A DNA stretch of 64,000 nucleotides, taken from Camillea tinctor. Taxonomy: Eukaryota > Ascomycota > Sordariomycetes > Xylariales > Xylariaceae. Under the pieces are notes generated by a model. The model ran no database searches and had not been told where the DNA came from. It worked only from the letters and a program-made list of their open reading frames with translations. Position 1 is the first letter of the stretch; every line of letters begins with the position of its first letter. This document shows positions 45,815 to 58,262 of the stretch, piece by piece. The stretch lies in assembly GCA_022578605.1 (NCBI GenBank), contig MU394060.1:1-64000 (forward strand), written 5' to 3'. Both the position numbers and the translations under genes were made by a program.

Positions 45815-47180
45815 GGGAGCGTGGAGATTAGATATCTGCTAGTAGTCCTGGTGGTGATATCGGTTTAGTTGCTCTCGAAAGTTTCATAAGTGTGAAATAA
45901 GGGGCGCACATACACACTAGAGATTAATGATTATTATTGCTGCTGTTAACAAACTTTGGGGGGTTTACATGATATACTGGGATTTTTAAGGGAGGGTGCT
46001 TCAGTGAACTGTCACGAACAAACATATTTTAACCCGCGAATTGGGATGCTTTGGGAAAGGGGTATTTGTAAAGGGGCACTGGTTTATGTACAACCCAGTC
46101 ACCAACGGAGTAGTACATACATAGCAACTTACCCATCACACGCTATATCTGAGATGTTCACTATTTGGCTCTAGCGTTACCCACACCCATAGCCCTGAGG
46201 TAAAGATAGGCTGGACGGGGCAAGGCGGGATATAACACCCACCCTTGTCACGAATCAGCCGTGGCTTACGAAGGATATACCTATTTACCCAATCGATGCT
46301 GGTGGTTCAGCTTATATGTGCGTATCGAGTCAATTAAGCTAGGCAGAGTTTACCTATCGTCTTGGTCACACTGCCTTTCGTTGTCAACAGGTATATACTT
46401 TTAAAATACGCCAACGAGTACCCGCATGGCAGATAGGCCAATCATAATTCTCTACCACTTCGGTATTTATATTTATAATGGACCCATCAACATTGGTCCG
46501 GGGGTGATGAAGAGGGGGTTGTGGGATATTCACATTCACATTCACACTATAGTCAAAGATGTGGAATTCTCCATTTACTCTGACCTAAGGCACTTAAAAC
46601 GACGCTCTCATCACACCCAAGTGAGAATTAGCCCCGTCTCTTCAGCTCATCAATATTTATCATCTGAAAAACTTGATTAGATATGTACCAGTTAGTATAA
46701 CCTATACTGCAGTCTATTTAAATTTGTTTTCCATCAAGAAAAGGGCCATACATTAGTCTCATGCATGATAGTTAAGCAGACAACATACCCAGACAAGGCT
46801 GGTGGGGAATAAGAAGAGAGGAGAAGTGAAAAAAGAATTACATCGGTTTCATACAAACTTTGTAATAATAGGTCCGCTGGTCTCTTCGGGGAGTGGACAG
46901 AACAGCCTGTCTTGTTTACTAACCTTTTCAACCCCCCATCTTCAATCCGCTCCATACCAAAGTTGACCTCGATATTTCGGTAAAACCTTCCCTCCCGTCT
47001 ACCACGAGGGTCGGGAATTTCCAATTTAGTCAACCCCCTCTTCCCCCCTTATAAGAACCTTATCAGAACGACACGCCACCGTCTAGAGCCGCGGTCTTGT
47101 CTGGTCTTTAGGCAGACTTTCCCTCCTACTACCCTTCCTACCACACTTCCGCCAATTTCATCATCATCACCATCACCATC
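45815..47180. other. intergenic region
   Basis: About 1.4 kb between the PIG-S gene and the mpaB-like gene. No supported gene. A CATCATCACC repeat precedes the next ATG at 47158-47180. Confidence 0.5.
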
Positions 47181-49012
47181 ATGAACACTACCGCCACCTT
47201 CCCCCCCGCCCTCTCTTCCCTTCCCTTCTCGCTGCCATCAGCCGCCACCTCTTCGCCATGGACTTTCTACCTCCTGCCCCTCCTGGCAGTCTACCTCGCC
47301 CTGTGCCAGGCCCTGCGGTTCCGCGCTGAGCAGCAGATGCGCGCGCGCCTGGGCTACACCGCCGATAAGGGCCGGGAAGCGCTCGCGCGCATGACGACCA
47401 CCGAGGCTCAGCAGGTGCTGTACTTCCTAGCGCACTACGAGATCCCGCTGTTCGCTGAGGTGTCGCTGCAGTTTGGGCTGTTTAAGGTGAGTTGAGCTGG
47501 GATTTCTTTTTCCTTCTGTGAATATTGTTAGGAATAGGAGTAGGGATTAGGGATCAAAGCATTCGCAGGATATGTCGTGGTTTATTTCCTTTTTTTTTTC
47601 TTGGGGGATTCTAGCTTTTAGGTTAGAGGTTAGTGTGTACGAAGAGAGAGAGAGAGAGAGGGGGGGGGGGTAAGGTAAGGGCCAAGGAGATGAATGTGCC
47701 GATTTGGGGAAAACAAAAAAAAGGGGGGGGAGCTTTAAGACGGTGGTATTGCAGTCTTAGCGAGGGAAAGCAGGCGTAGAGTACAACGGTTTTTCTGACA
47801 GTATATGGTGATTATTTAGACATATGGCATCGAGAGCATCAGCAAATTGCTAGTAGCTACGAGGAACTTTATAGATCCTACCAAGAGTCATAAGAGGTAA
47901 GTTCATATTATTCTATATCCCACCTCCTCGGTCCCCCCTTACATTATAGGCCCCCTTTCTTCACGTATAATGGCATCATACGACCCATACAAGTAAACTA
48001 ACAAAAACCAACTATCTAGATACGAAGACACCGCCACCATGATTGCCGAGTTCGTCTTCAACCCGCCGACCTCGCAGCGGCACATGCGCAGCATCGCCCG
48101 TGTGAACTACCTGCACAGCCGCCACCGCGCCGCGGGCACCATCTCCGACGCCGACATGCTCTACACGCTCTCGGTGTTCGTGCTCGAGCCCCCGCGGTGG
48201 GCGCGCCTGTACGATTGGCGACCCTTAAACGACATGGAGCGGTGCGCCTACGCCGTGTTCTGGAAGGACGTCGGCGACGCCATGGGCATCCCCTACGCGG
48301 CGACCATGGGCCCCGGGCGGAGCGGGCCCTGGCGCGACGGCCTCGCTTTCGCCGACGACCTGGCCGCTTGGGCTAAGGAGTACGAGATCGCGACCATGAA
48401 GCCTAGCGCTGTGTGCCACAAGCCTGCCGTCACGCTCATACCGATGATCACGTACTGGCTGCCGTGGTTCGCGCAGCCGTTCGCTATGGAGGTGGTGTGC
48501 GCGCTGCTGGGGGATCGGGTGAGGGAGGCGTTTGTGTGAGTTACCTAACTATATCTATCTCCCACATCCCCGGCCCTCCTTTCGCTCAAAAACCTAACCA
48601 ACACAGGCTTCCCGAGCCCGGCCCCTTCGCCTTCGTGTTCCTGTACTCGGCGCTGTTCGCGCGCAAGCTCGCGCTGCGCCACTTAACGCTGCCGCGGTTC
48701 TGGTACCTCCGGCGGCTGACGGACCCGGACCCGCAGACGGGCCGCATGCGCGAGCTCTTCCCGTACAGCAACTACCCCTTCTACGTGCGGCCGACGCTGT
48801 GGAACCGCTGGCTCAGCCCCGTGGCCTGGGCCAAGTGGCTGTACGGCGGGAAGGTGCCTGGCGATAACCCGGACGAGTACATGCCCGAGGGGTACACGTT
48901 CGAGGACCTGGGGCCGAGGGACCGCGCGGGCATGGGCGTGCCGGAGATGGAGGCTGATGTGAGGAGGATGGCGGCGAGCGAACATCGTGGGGGTTGCCCG
49001 TTTGGGATATGA
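47181..49012 (+). CDS. mpaB-like ER-bound oxygenase (rubber-oxygenase/DUF2236 fold)
   Basis: Predicted exons 47181-47486, 47820-47896, 48020-48535 and 48607-49012 give 434 residues, about the length of MpaB, the oxygenase that shortens a prenyl side chain in mycophenolic acid synthesis. An N-terminal membrane segment (FYLLPLLAVYLALCQAL) fits ER anchoring. The core reads QFGLFKTYGIESISKLLVATRNFIDP, RVNYLHSRHRAAGTISDADMLYTLSVFVLEPP and ERCAYAVFWKDVGDAMGIP; His residues in NYLHSRHR and nearby are candidate haem or metal ligands of this helical fold. Many fungi carry family members outside any cluster, and no synthase is nearby, so the substrate is unknown. The second exon is only 77 nt but restores a continuous family match. 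Intron 1 is unusually long (333 bp) and holds a GA/G microsatellite. Confidence 0.82.
47643..47670 (+). repeat. GA microsatellite plus G run inside an intron
   Basis: A GA dinucleotide run followed by a run of G, inside intron 1 of the mpaB-like gene. Length variation here would not touch coding sequence. Confidence 0.8.
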
Positions 49013-49731
49013 CAGGTTTGGGGATGGGTTGTCGCGGTTAGTATGTAGGGGGTATAGACACATCGGATAGAAAACCTATTCCAGATTTTATTCGAATAGC
49101 TATTTGGTGAACACAGACAGCTTGGAATGGTTTGTGATTACGAGTGGGTATTGAAACCCTCTGATCTATTTAATGTATATTTTTAAGGAGAAGTTCAACT
49201 TCTAAATGATAGAGGGGCGTATGTAGGAATGTAGATTGTGGGAATCGAGCTATTACCTGTATTCTTTCTAGTGCAATGTGTGTTGCAATAGGTCATACCG
49301 GATGCTGGTGTACAACGGTGAAATGAATCCGGATGCTGTTGACTCGGGGGTTGCTTCTGATCGACTATAAAAGCCCCTAGTTTATATTACTATTAAGTAT
49401 AGAATATCCTCAATGCCCAATTATTTCGAATATGAGGTATCAACATATCATCCAGCCTGACTCGAATTCGTATTGCAGTGAGCTCTCCTTTTTTAGTCTG
49501 AACAGATGCTTATTCTCTCGATTAATTAGGGGAAATTAGAGGTCATATATATAAAGCGTGACTGTGCGATCATGCACATGACGGTAAAAGGGTAGGCTCG
49601 AGGAGTGTGCTTGAACTAAGATTAAGCCATGAGCTACGGACTGCATCGGTTATTCATCGAAGATCCGATATCGAGTGAAAAGGAACGAATCCCCAAGACC
49701 GTTCAACAAGCAACTAAGAGAGTTCCCGTCA
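49013..49731. other. convergent intergenic region
   Basis: AT-rich 3' spacer of about 720 bp between the mpaB-like gene and the acidic/coiled-coil orphan. Nothing recognised. Confidence 0.5.
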
Positions 49732-51132
49732 TCAACCCAGAGGGTATTCTTTACTGCCTCGTTGGCGTTTTATGCTTCCTGGGGTCGCCTCACGCAACCC
49801 CCGTAACTCCCGTACCTCGGCTAGAAGGGCTTCCTGTGAGGCCAATATTGTTTCCTTAAACTGGCGCTCTTTTCCCCAGTCCATGGCGCAGAGGCTCAGG
49901 AGCTTCTCTCTGAAAACCTTTTCTTCCTGAGCTACCTGTCGAAGCTCTCTAACCTCCTCCCTTAACGACTTGAGTTCATCGAACAAGCGATGAAGTGTCT
50001 GCTCGATGCCTGCGCCAGAAATCTGTCCCGCCTGAAGGCTATCATTGCATACGCACTTTCGTTTAAGCCGCTTGTGCGATAGCTCAGGGCTTTGTAGAAG
50101 CTGGTCTGTCCTGCGACTGGGTTGTATGCCGACTTGGCGGCTCGACTCTCTAAGCATCGTGTTGGTAGCCCGATTGGGGGCGGTCTCAGGCATGTTATTG
50201 TAATATGAAGCTCTATCTACCCGCGGCGTATCATCGAAGAGCTCGGGAGATATCTTTGCTCCTATCAGGATATCATCTACATCTTCATCCTTGACGAATT
50301 TGCTCCACTGGAACATCTCGTACGCTTCTTGAAGCATACGGATCTTGGTGGTTTCCGCCCAGCCAGGCTGATCTTTTTCAAAGCCTGCATGCGCCCGCAC
50401 GGCCTCGAAGTCGAGTCGGTTGTACGGCTTGCGTTGGACCTGGGGGCCCGTCTCCCGTGTCATGGAATAGTAGGCGCCGCGGATACGTACGGCATAAGGC
50501 TGATAACATGGCTGCTGTAATTTCACGAAGTGTTGGCGAAGATGCCTGGCAACATACCACCGCATCTTGAAACACAAGGTCTTGTCTTTCTCGATCCTTT
50601 TGATGATTTCTCGTAGCTCATCGCCATCCAATGGCATGGCTAAAGACTCGTCCTCGAAGACGACGTCGGGTTGGCCTTGGACGACGCTGTCAGGATGGCC
50701 AACTAGCCACTTTGCCAGCTTGCGGGCACCTTTTTTATGCTCTCCCCTCTGTCTAGGCCGGCGGCGACGAGGTCGTGTCTGTTCAAGTGTCTGACCTGTG
50801 TCCTGACTGGCCATGAAGCTAGAATTCGTAAACATAAAATCAGAGTTAGGATCTCCTATACTGTCCACCGGCTGGCCGTTTTTACTCCTTATCCTTGGCG
50901 TCAAGTTGGATTTACCATCATCGTCTTCATCATCCTCATCGACGTCGACAACATCTTCTCCAATATCGTCAATAGTATTATCACCATCATGGTACAGAAT
51001 TTGATCGGAATCATCATCGCCGGAACCCATGGTGGCCACGGAAGACGAGTCGTCGTGTAATTCTTCTTCGCTGTAAACATCCATAGCCATTTGCTCCCAA
51101 GGAGCACTAACTCTCGTTCCTTGGGCCTGCAT
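49732..51132 (-). CDS. uncharacterised protein with acidic N-terminus and C-terminal coiled coil
   Basis: Single-exon protein of 466 residues that I do not recognise. Residues 37-75 are very acidic (DDDSDQ, VVDVDEDDEDDDGK). A basic patch follows (RPRRRRPRQRGEHKKGARK, about 117-138) and looks like a nuclear or nucleic-acid-binding signal. The middle, about 150-300, is predicted globular with LREIIKRIEKDK and RWYVARHLRQHFVKL. From about 380 to 460 a heptad-like charged helix (RLFDELKSLREEVRELRQVAQEEKV) indicates a coiled coil and so dimerisation. The acidic-basic-coiled-coil order is seen in chromatin-associated proteins, but that is only an analogy. ATG at 51132 is the first in frame; MAMDVYSEEEL a few codons later is an alternative. 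Confidence 0.75.
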   Translation of the reverse strand: MQAQGTRVSAPWEQMAMDVYSEEELHDDSSSVATMGSGDDDSDQILYHDGDNTIDDIGEDVVDVDEDDEDDDGKSNLTPRIRSKNGQPVDSIGDPNSDFMFTNSSFMASQDTGQTLEQTRPRRRRPRQRGEHKKGARKLAKWLVGHPDSVVQGQPDVVFEDESLAMPLDGDELREIIKRIEKDKTLCFKMRWYVARHLRQHFVKLQQPCYQPYAVRIRGAYYSMTRETGPQVQRKPYNRLDFEAVRAHAGFEKDQPGWAETTKIRMLQEAYEMFQWSKFVKDEDVDDILIGAKISPELFDDTPRVDRASYYNNMPETAPNRATNTMLRESSRQVGIQPSRRTDQLLQSPELSHKRLKRKCVCNDSLQAGQISGAGIEQTLHRLFDELKSLREEVRELRQVAQEEKVFREKLLSLCAMDWGKERQFKETILASQEALLAEVRELRGLREATPGSIKRQRGSKEYPLG

Positions 51133-54100
51133 TATGTATGCAGTACACCTATGTGTCAGGGTGTGCTGATATTTCTTGTACGTGAAGACTGTTTACCATC
51201 TAAATCGTGGGTTCTGGCCTGTACGCGTCTTAGGCGCGATGGTAAATGAATGATATGAATGATGGATTAACGAGGGAGACTTGGAATGGAAATATTCAAT
51301 AACATGATAATTGACCTTGGTAACCCAGACAGTTATGTATTTAAACGGAAATTCCTAAAGGAGATGTGCATTATGTAAGTGTTTCCCCACTCCTGTCAAT
51401 TGAGAAGTTCGAGGTCCCACCCTTCTTACGTTAAAAGCATAACCTACTTGCCTAACTACCTAAGTAGGAAATCTGTGTAGGTTCGTATTCATTATGCGAG
51501 GGTTGCGTACCCGATCTCTAAAATTCATAACCTAACCCAGCTGCCCAGGTGCCCTATCATCCCTATCATATAAGTTATCGTGATTCTAATCAAGAGTTGC
51601 AAGACAAGGTTTAGGTAGGTTATAATCCGGGAATGATATACTTCGTACATACTATTTTAGCATTAATCCCAAGCGAGATAAATTAATATAAACCACTTAT
51701 ACAACAGATAACTCCAATTATCCATTGATCAATCATTCCTACACTTAACTAAGTAACTATAAATAATCAAGTATGTTCTAGTGCACGTCTTTTGAACTCC
51801 GAGAGAACTCATCATTTAGTACACAATCCAGCCATGTACGCTATAAGCATGAAGAAGTGTTCTAGAAGGCTTACGTTGTATACTTTCTTAGACCCAACCA
51901 GATCGACTCTCTAGTCCAATTAGGCTAATTAACCAATACTCTAACCTAAGAAAGATGTATTATCGTCATAGTACGAGATCACATTTTATATATATGCGAT
52001 GAGCTAGTCAAGTTGTATAAGGTTACTTTTAATTCTCTCACAAAGGGGCCGTATAATCAAGTTCGCATGCAGGTTCAGATTGAATACTGCAAAATATCTA
52101 CTTAGATCTATGGAATACTAACTAACTAGGTTGGCGTACGAAGATATCTGGCACCAAACCATCGGAGACTCTAATGCGAATTGACATTTAGCAGTGATCT
52201 AGACCCCTTGACATGCCAGAACTAAAGGTTTATAAAGCTGGGTAGATGACCACGCATCTATACCCTCTAAATCTAGTCAGAGCTGCGATCGAAAAAAAAA
52301 GAAAAGAAAAAAAAGAAAAAAGAAACATGGATAGTGATAGGACAGGCAGACAGGCTCACCCATGCTCCCAAAGCTGATCCCCCATTCGCCTGCTGTACCA
52401 TGCGCCGTTGGGGGCGGAGAGTCGTAGAATCCTTGGAACGTGATTGCTCGAATATGGTTTCCAACTCGTCATCGTAACATTTCCAATACCTTTGCGATCC
52501 ATCTACGACTGGCCATCACATATGGGTTCTTCCGATACTGCATTCTGTCAATTATGATGAATGCTCGTTGTCAAATAGACAAGCACGATATCTTTTAAGC
52601 GGATGTCTGTCGGGATATATCCCCGATGCAAGTGTGCAAGAACTAAAGAAGAAAAAGGGAAAAAAGGATGAAAAAAGGAAAAGTGCGTTATCATCCATAC
52701 ATTGTTGTTATCACACCACTCATCTAGTATGTAGGAAAGACGATCGCATGGAAGGAATGCATATGGCATTCCGAGCACTAATACAGATTAGCTAGCCTAG
52801 TAAGTTGAAGGCGATGCAAACGGCCCTCCCCGGACTATGAGGGATGTATTAGGGTTGTATGAAAAAAGAGACTTGGGAAGTGACTCGGAGGTGGCAGGGG
52901 GGGATAGTGTCAAGACTATCCAGACTAGAGTCAATATCAAACTCAGTGCGCACGTGTAAACTAGTAGTAGATTGGATGAATCAATTGTCATGGCTGCATC
53001 ACAACGGAGGAAAAGAAGACCTCAGCAATAAGTAATATTCGAGAAAAGCGGTGACATTCGGAAAGACGGATAGAAAAAAGACTACGAGCTATATACTAAG
53101 TCTAAGTCTTGCAACCTGTGTAGTCTAGGTTAGTTAGCTACATAGTGATGCGTCGACAACTTGCGACTCCACCTCTAAGGAAAAAGTCTTGTGAGGAAGG
53201 GGAAAATTCTGTTAAGCCGAACGGATTGATCCCCCGGATTAGACCAGGTTAGTAACCCAAGAGTTAAGGGATACAAGTATCGTCGACGCCTTGCTTAGCA
53301 AACTGCAAACTCCATAGGTTACCGGCTATAAGTCGAAAAACATGACCCCTCCAAAAGTCCTATCACTCTTGTTTTTTTATCGATCTACGTTGGTCCATGG
53401 TAAACTCCAGAACAAAAAAACTTTTTGAAGAGCAGGCTGGGAGAACACATACACTACGAGCCCCATACACTACATAACCAGGCTTACTCCGTAACTAGGG
53501 CCATTGTTAAGCAGGGATTATATGAAGTTCAGCTAATATAGTAAACAGTCTTGAACCTTTAGTCTACTCAATTAAACCGTTTTGGGTGAGTTCACGGAGC
53601 AGGGATCGTCTAGGATAGCTCAACGTGGTTTTGCCGCATAGCAAGATACATATTTACACTACACCATACTACACACTAACACTACCGACACAGACGGCTA
53701 GACTTGTACATACGCCCCATAACACACCCCTGGGATCAATGAAGAGACTAGGACCACGAACTAGGAACTAGGGACTAGGGATTTGGACTAAGGACTTGGG
53801 AAAAGGACTTAGTAGCTTGGGACATGATAAACCAGCCAGCCAGCAAGCCAACCCAACCCAACCTGCAGCTGATGGACACTGACGACGGTGGGACAAGAGG
53901 AGAAGAAGACCCTCACGGCCCCCTGCCTAGACACTTGAAAACTAGACGGAAATTGCAACGGTCGGACATACATAATGGCGCTTCTCAAATCGTTAATAAG
54001 CACGGGAAGCAGTGTGGATATCCCATTCATTGCAGCGAGGTTCCCCTCTCCTCGGCTCCGGGAAAGCTACAAATGACTTGTTCTTTTTGAGCCTATGGCC

Positions 54101-54233
54101 TCGCGGCTCTCCTATTTTATTATTATTAGTTTTTTGCGAGTATTAGTAGTCTCACAAGGAGTTTGACAGTCTCATAAAAGTTTCCATTGCTTTTCATTTC
54201 ACCTCTCGATAGTGTATCCTCATACCACGCGAT
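51133..54233. other. long intergenic region
   Basis: About 3.1 kb, AT-rich, with no supported gene. It contains an A-rich GAAAAAAAAAG tract at 52291-52325, a purine-rich run near 52640-52683 and degenerate GGACTAGGGA repeats at 53747-53815. The frame at 53824-54090 starts with an Asn/Pro/Gln-rich phrase and has no family match. Confidence 0.45.
53747..53815 (+). repeat. degenerate GGACTAGGGA-type repeat
   Basis: Several imperfect copies of a 7-10 base unit (ACTAGGA/ACTAGGG/ACTTGGG) occur in a row. Simple-sequence expansion of unknown role. Confidence 0.55.
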
Positions 54234-55911
54234 ATGTCCGACTCTCCCGCTCCCGCTCCCGCTAGCTCCCCGCCCGCTACGGCGCCAGACACTACACAAC
54301 AACCCGGTAGTGCAAGTCCAACGACACCAGCCGGGCCTCCTGCTCAGATTCTACCTGCGTCGCACTGGGCGCAAGTACAGGTAAGGGGCATTGTGGGATG
54401 CCTGTTCTCTCGGACGACAAGATGCCTGACCTCTTATCCTAGCACACGGAAGAAGAAGAAGATGACGACGTCGACTCGGCATATGGAGAGGATGCCGCCA
54501 GCTCTACAGCATCCTTATCTGCTAGCATTCTCGAGTATCGGACGGTTCATGGCCGTACGTTTCACAGTGAACGCGGCAATGCCCAATCATGGTACGACAA
54601 CCGCGACGCCTCACGACCTGTAGTCTATTCTTAGTTCTCATCGTTTTTTTTTACTTCAAGGAACCCCAACGATGCACAGCACGATGAATCCATGGATATC
54701 CTGTAAGTCCCTACAGATACCAGCAAGAAGTTCAACCCTAGCCACTTGTTCACGATTACGGTCAACACGCTAACCCTGACAGCCACCATGTCTCAACCCT
54801 GATGCAGGATGGCAAGATCCACATGGCAGAGATCGACGATAAGAAGGTTCAAGTAAGGAAAAAAGGAAAAAGAAAAGAAAAACTGTTCTCCATCACATGT
54901 TCACGAGTCGCTAATACATCATAGAAAGTGTTGGACGTTGGATGTGGGACAGGTAAGACGCTTCCTTGTCAACCATTCAGGTAGTTAGTTTGCTTACGCG
55001 AAGCTCTGCAGGAATATGGGCAATGTAACCCCCTCCTCACCTTACATGCTTCTATTACAGGCATAAGCTAAGATTATACAGTGATTTCGCCGATCTGTAC
55101 CCCAACATTGAGGTCATAGGGGTTGACATCTCTCCGCAACAACCCCAATGGATCCCGCCTAACTTGAAGTTCGAGATTGATGATGTAACCCAGGAATGGA
55201 CCTATGAGCCAGAAAGCTTCGACTATATACACATGAGATGGCTCGTAGGCTCGATACCGGATTGGGAATTTCTTTTCAAAGAAGTCTATAAGGCTCTCAA
55301 ACCCGGCGCCATTTTCGAGACCAAAGAATCATCTGCGTTGATCACTAGCGATGATGGCACAGTCACCCCGGAGAGTGCATTGGGGCAATGGGGGCGGGTA
55401 TTTGGGGAGGCCGGTTCAAAGTTCGGTCGTACTTTCAGGGTTGTCGAAGAGGATATACAGAGAAAGGCTTTAGAGGCTGCCGGGTTCGTTGATCTTAAGA
55501 CGTACGATCTCAGGGTAAGTCTGCGATATCTAACATATTCCTTGTGGAGGTCATGGAATCACGCTCACCTAACTTCTCTTCTCTCTGCAGACGCCAATAG
55601 GAAGCTGGCCCGCGAATGCTAAAGAAAAGGAGATTGGCCAGTATGCCCAGCTCGCGCTTGAGCAAGACATCGAAGGTGAGCACCCCTCTTTCTTTCCCGG
55701 TAACAAGATCACACAAAACGAACAGACTCTAATATACTAGCAAGGCTTCGTGGTGTATATGTGGACAACTGTCATGGGCTGGAGTCCAGACGAGATCCAT
55801 GTTTATGCTGCACATCTAAGACGCGAGTTACGCTCCAGGAAAAGCCATGCATATTATCCCCAGCGCGTGATCGTTGCACGTAAACCAGACGTTGGGGAGG
55901 TGGTACCTTGA
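54234..55911 (+). CDS. LaeA-like SAM-dependent methyltransferase
   Basis: Predicted exons are 54234-54380, 54443-54591, 54661-54702, 54783-54852, 54925-54952, 55012-55024, 55082-55514, 55591-55675 and 55745-55911, giving 377 residues with all frames consistent. A Pro/Ala/Ser-rich N-terminus leads to [15 protein letters not shown], then SAM-binding motif [18 protein letters not shown] (138-154), [34 protein letters not shown] and YKALKPGA. These are the hallmarks of the LaeA-like group of fungal methyltransferases, whose founder regulates secondary metabolism; most paralogs have unknown targets, so this is not called LaeA itself. The 13-nt sixth exon and two in-frame acceptors 21 nt apart before exon 7 are unusual; the second acceptor gives the standard IWAIDFAD. 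Confidence 0.85.
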
Positions 55912-58262
55912 TTGTATTTTGGATAATATTCACATTCACGAACAATGCATGGCGCTCGGTGGATCTTGTCACTTAACATCGCATCTTGATTTCAAAGGGG
56001 TATCATCCCCTTTTCACAGATATACAAAAGCGCATTCCGGGCCTTTTCTCTCTTGATCAGTATAGATTTTCGAAGCAACAAATCGGTAGGGGAATGTCTT
56101 GATAGTTTTTATGATATTGGAAATATAATGGCTGCCCCTTTCTACTTGGATATGTCTGATGTCCCCAGGAAACTCGCTTAGAATAGATAGTCTTGAGACG
56201 GTAAAAATTTCCATCAACAAGTACAAGCTAGATGTACATATTAATACATGGAGTTTACAGCGTTAAATCTACTTTATCTAAACCTATGGAGCTAAACTTA
56301 CACACATCCTAACCTTCTATTCACGATAGCCCGATGTTCCACGGGCCTATCTTTTCACGTAAATGAGCATACGTGCATCACAGCTTTAGGTAAATAAATC
56401 GTCCTCTAGGCATGTACATGCTTTTTTTTTTTTTTTTTTTTTTTTTTTGAATTCAATTCGAGAACGTGTCAGATAATGTCACTTCAGCCTAAGCGCCTCC
56501 AAAAAGTGCACAATCACACCGAGCTCGTGTAGCATCTCAACGGTTATAATGCTCGCCAAATATGCAAGCCCAAATATAACTCCCAGATATTGATCGTATA
56601 GCCTGCCACAGCGATGCACCTACCCGCGGCCAGCACCCGCCCGGTTCATCTCATCTGACAAGGCGGCGGATCATCGTTTCCAGGGGGGCAGCCCCCATTA
56701 CAGCCCTTCGTATATTTCCCTTTCTTCGTGTACCTAGTTAGATGTGACGAGGGTTAGTAGCTTGGAACAATAGAGTTATATTCAACTAATAATTCTCTTA
56801 TGGTCTCAAGGAGTCTTAATGTTCTAAGTTCTCATAGATCCCATGTCGAGAATTATGCTCCTATTTATACACATACATTCTAGGCTAAGGCCGCGATTCC
56901 ATTATGCAAGTTGGTCATCCGTACATTTTCCATATGCAACCATATCCAATACAGGGTATTATTATTACTAACAAGTCTTGGTAGTGTCCACATATGACAT
57001 TAGATGAGGTTATAGGCAGGCCACCTTCTAGTGGTATCACCTAGCCCCAAAGCCGTTTACGGCCTCGACGAATCTCACACCCCTTTTCCAACCCTCCGCT
57101 CCCGCCTTGCTACAGTCGAAGTACACGAAGACAATGGACATATAATAACATCTCTATTATACCTGCTGCACGCCACTGCACGCCACTGGGTCTTACATAC
57201 GCAGAGGTAGGATCCCGTTAGTTGGAGGTGTAGTGGGCTCGAAGCGTATCACTATAGTGAGCCCGCAGGGGGCTTAAGAACGGACAGGGTCAATGGGTTC
57301 AAGGTTTAGAAGAGAAGAATGCTAATACATCATTATACGTCTACAGCGTGTAGCTCCGTAGACTACCTAGCCTACGTGTAAAGAGAAATCATCTTGTAAA
57401 ATATAAACCTACTTACTTTCAGAATATTAACATATTATTTTATAGCTCTCCTAGGACATATATAACCTATCTATCTCGACTCGGAATCTTAAGCCGGGCT
57501 CTGTCCTACTTGCATCATATCACGTATTCACTTATCTAATACAACGACCGTAGCCTCTTCTACTGTGTCCCTTAATAATTTTAAAGAGCTATAGATTCTT
57601 GACGTACATATTTAATACAAATATACCCTTTTTGAAATCATATGATGAAGACGATATTTAAGCTAGATCTAGCTCGAGTAATAAGACGAGGATCAGTATT
57701 TAGAAGCAGGTCTTCACTTATATAATACGCTCACTTTTGCAAGTTAATGGTTTAGATACAATCTATTCACAAGTGAAAGTACACATGCGTATCTAGAAAA
57801 TAGTAAAGTCTACCTGGTTTATTACCATTGAATTCAGTATTTCTAAACGGTTCTTTAATAGGTTCTGATCCGATTCGGTATCTAGCTGCCCCTTTGTACA
57901 CAGGGCATGCGTTCCTTTCCTAGGCTAAGTTACAGGAGACAATGCTGTTTTCAAATATATTACTTAGCTGAAGGTAGGTAGCCTAAGAACAAGTGACAAT
58001 ATAGAAATTCTCAATTGTGTAGCAAAATGGTATTCTATACAGCCTATCGTCCCAAGAGACAAAAGCCTTCGCATACAAGGCATTAGAGAATAACAAATGA
58101 TAATCCTGTTTGATCCCATTTATACCCTCCTAACGCTATATCCACCACCTTTCTTTCCTAGCCATCACTTGCAATTACATGATTACATCCAACCCAACAA
58201 GCACCCTACAACCCGCTGATTATACTTCATCCTACACCATCCCTTCCCTTCCCCCACCATCA
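55912..58262. other. AT-rich intergenic region, possible repeat remnant
   Basis: About 2.35 kb with no supported gene and few long open frames. It holds a 27-base poly-T tract at 56422-56448. The part from 57260 to 58150 is notably rich in TA and poor in CG, as in sequence aged by repeat-induced point mutation. A GCACGCCACT tandem pair lies at 57168-57190. No transposase or reverse transcriptase could be read. Confidence 0.4.
56422..56448. repeat. poly-T tract (27 bases)
   Basis: Uninterrupted T homopolymer within the AT-rich spacer downstream of the methyltransferase gene. Possibly a retroposed tail; no element body recognised. Confidence 0.8.

Noticed and set aside
49629..49859. 76-codon plus-strand frame at the 3' end of the coiled-coil orphan
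   Set aside because: It overlaps the C-terminal coding part of the minus-strand gene and has no independent support.
53824..54090. 88-codon frame upstream of the methyltransferase
   Set aside because: Low-complexity start, no motif, and it sits where the promoter or leader of the next gene should be.
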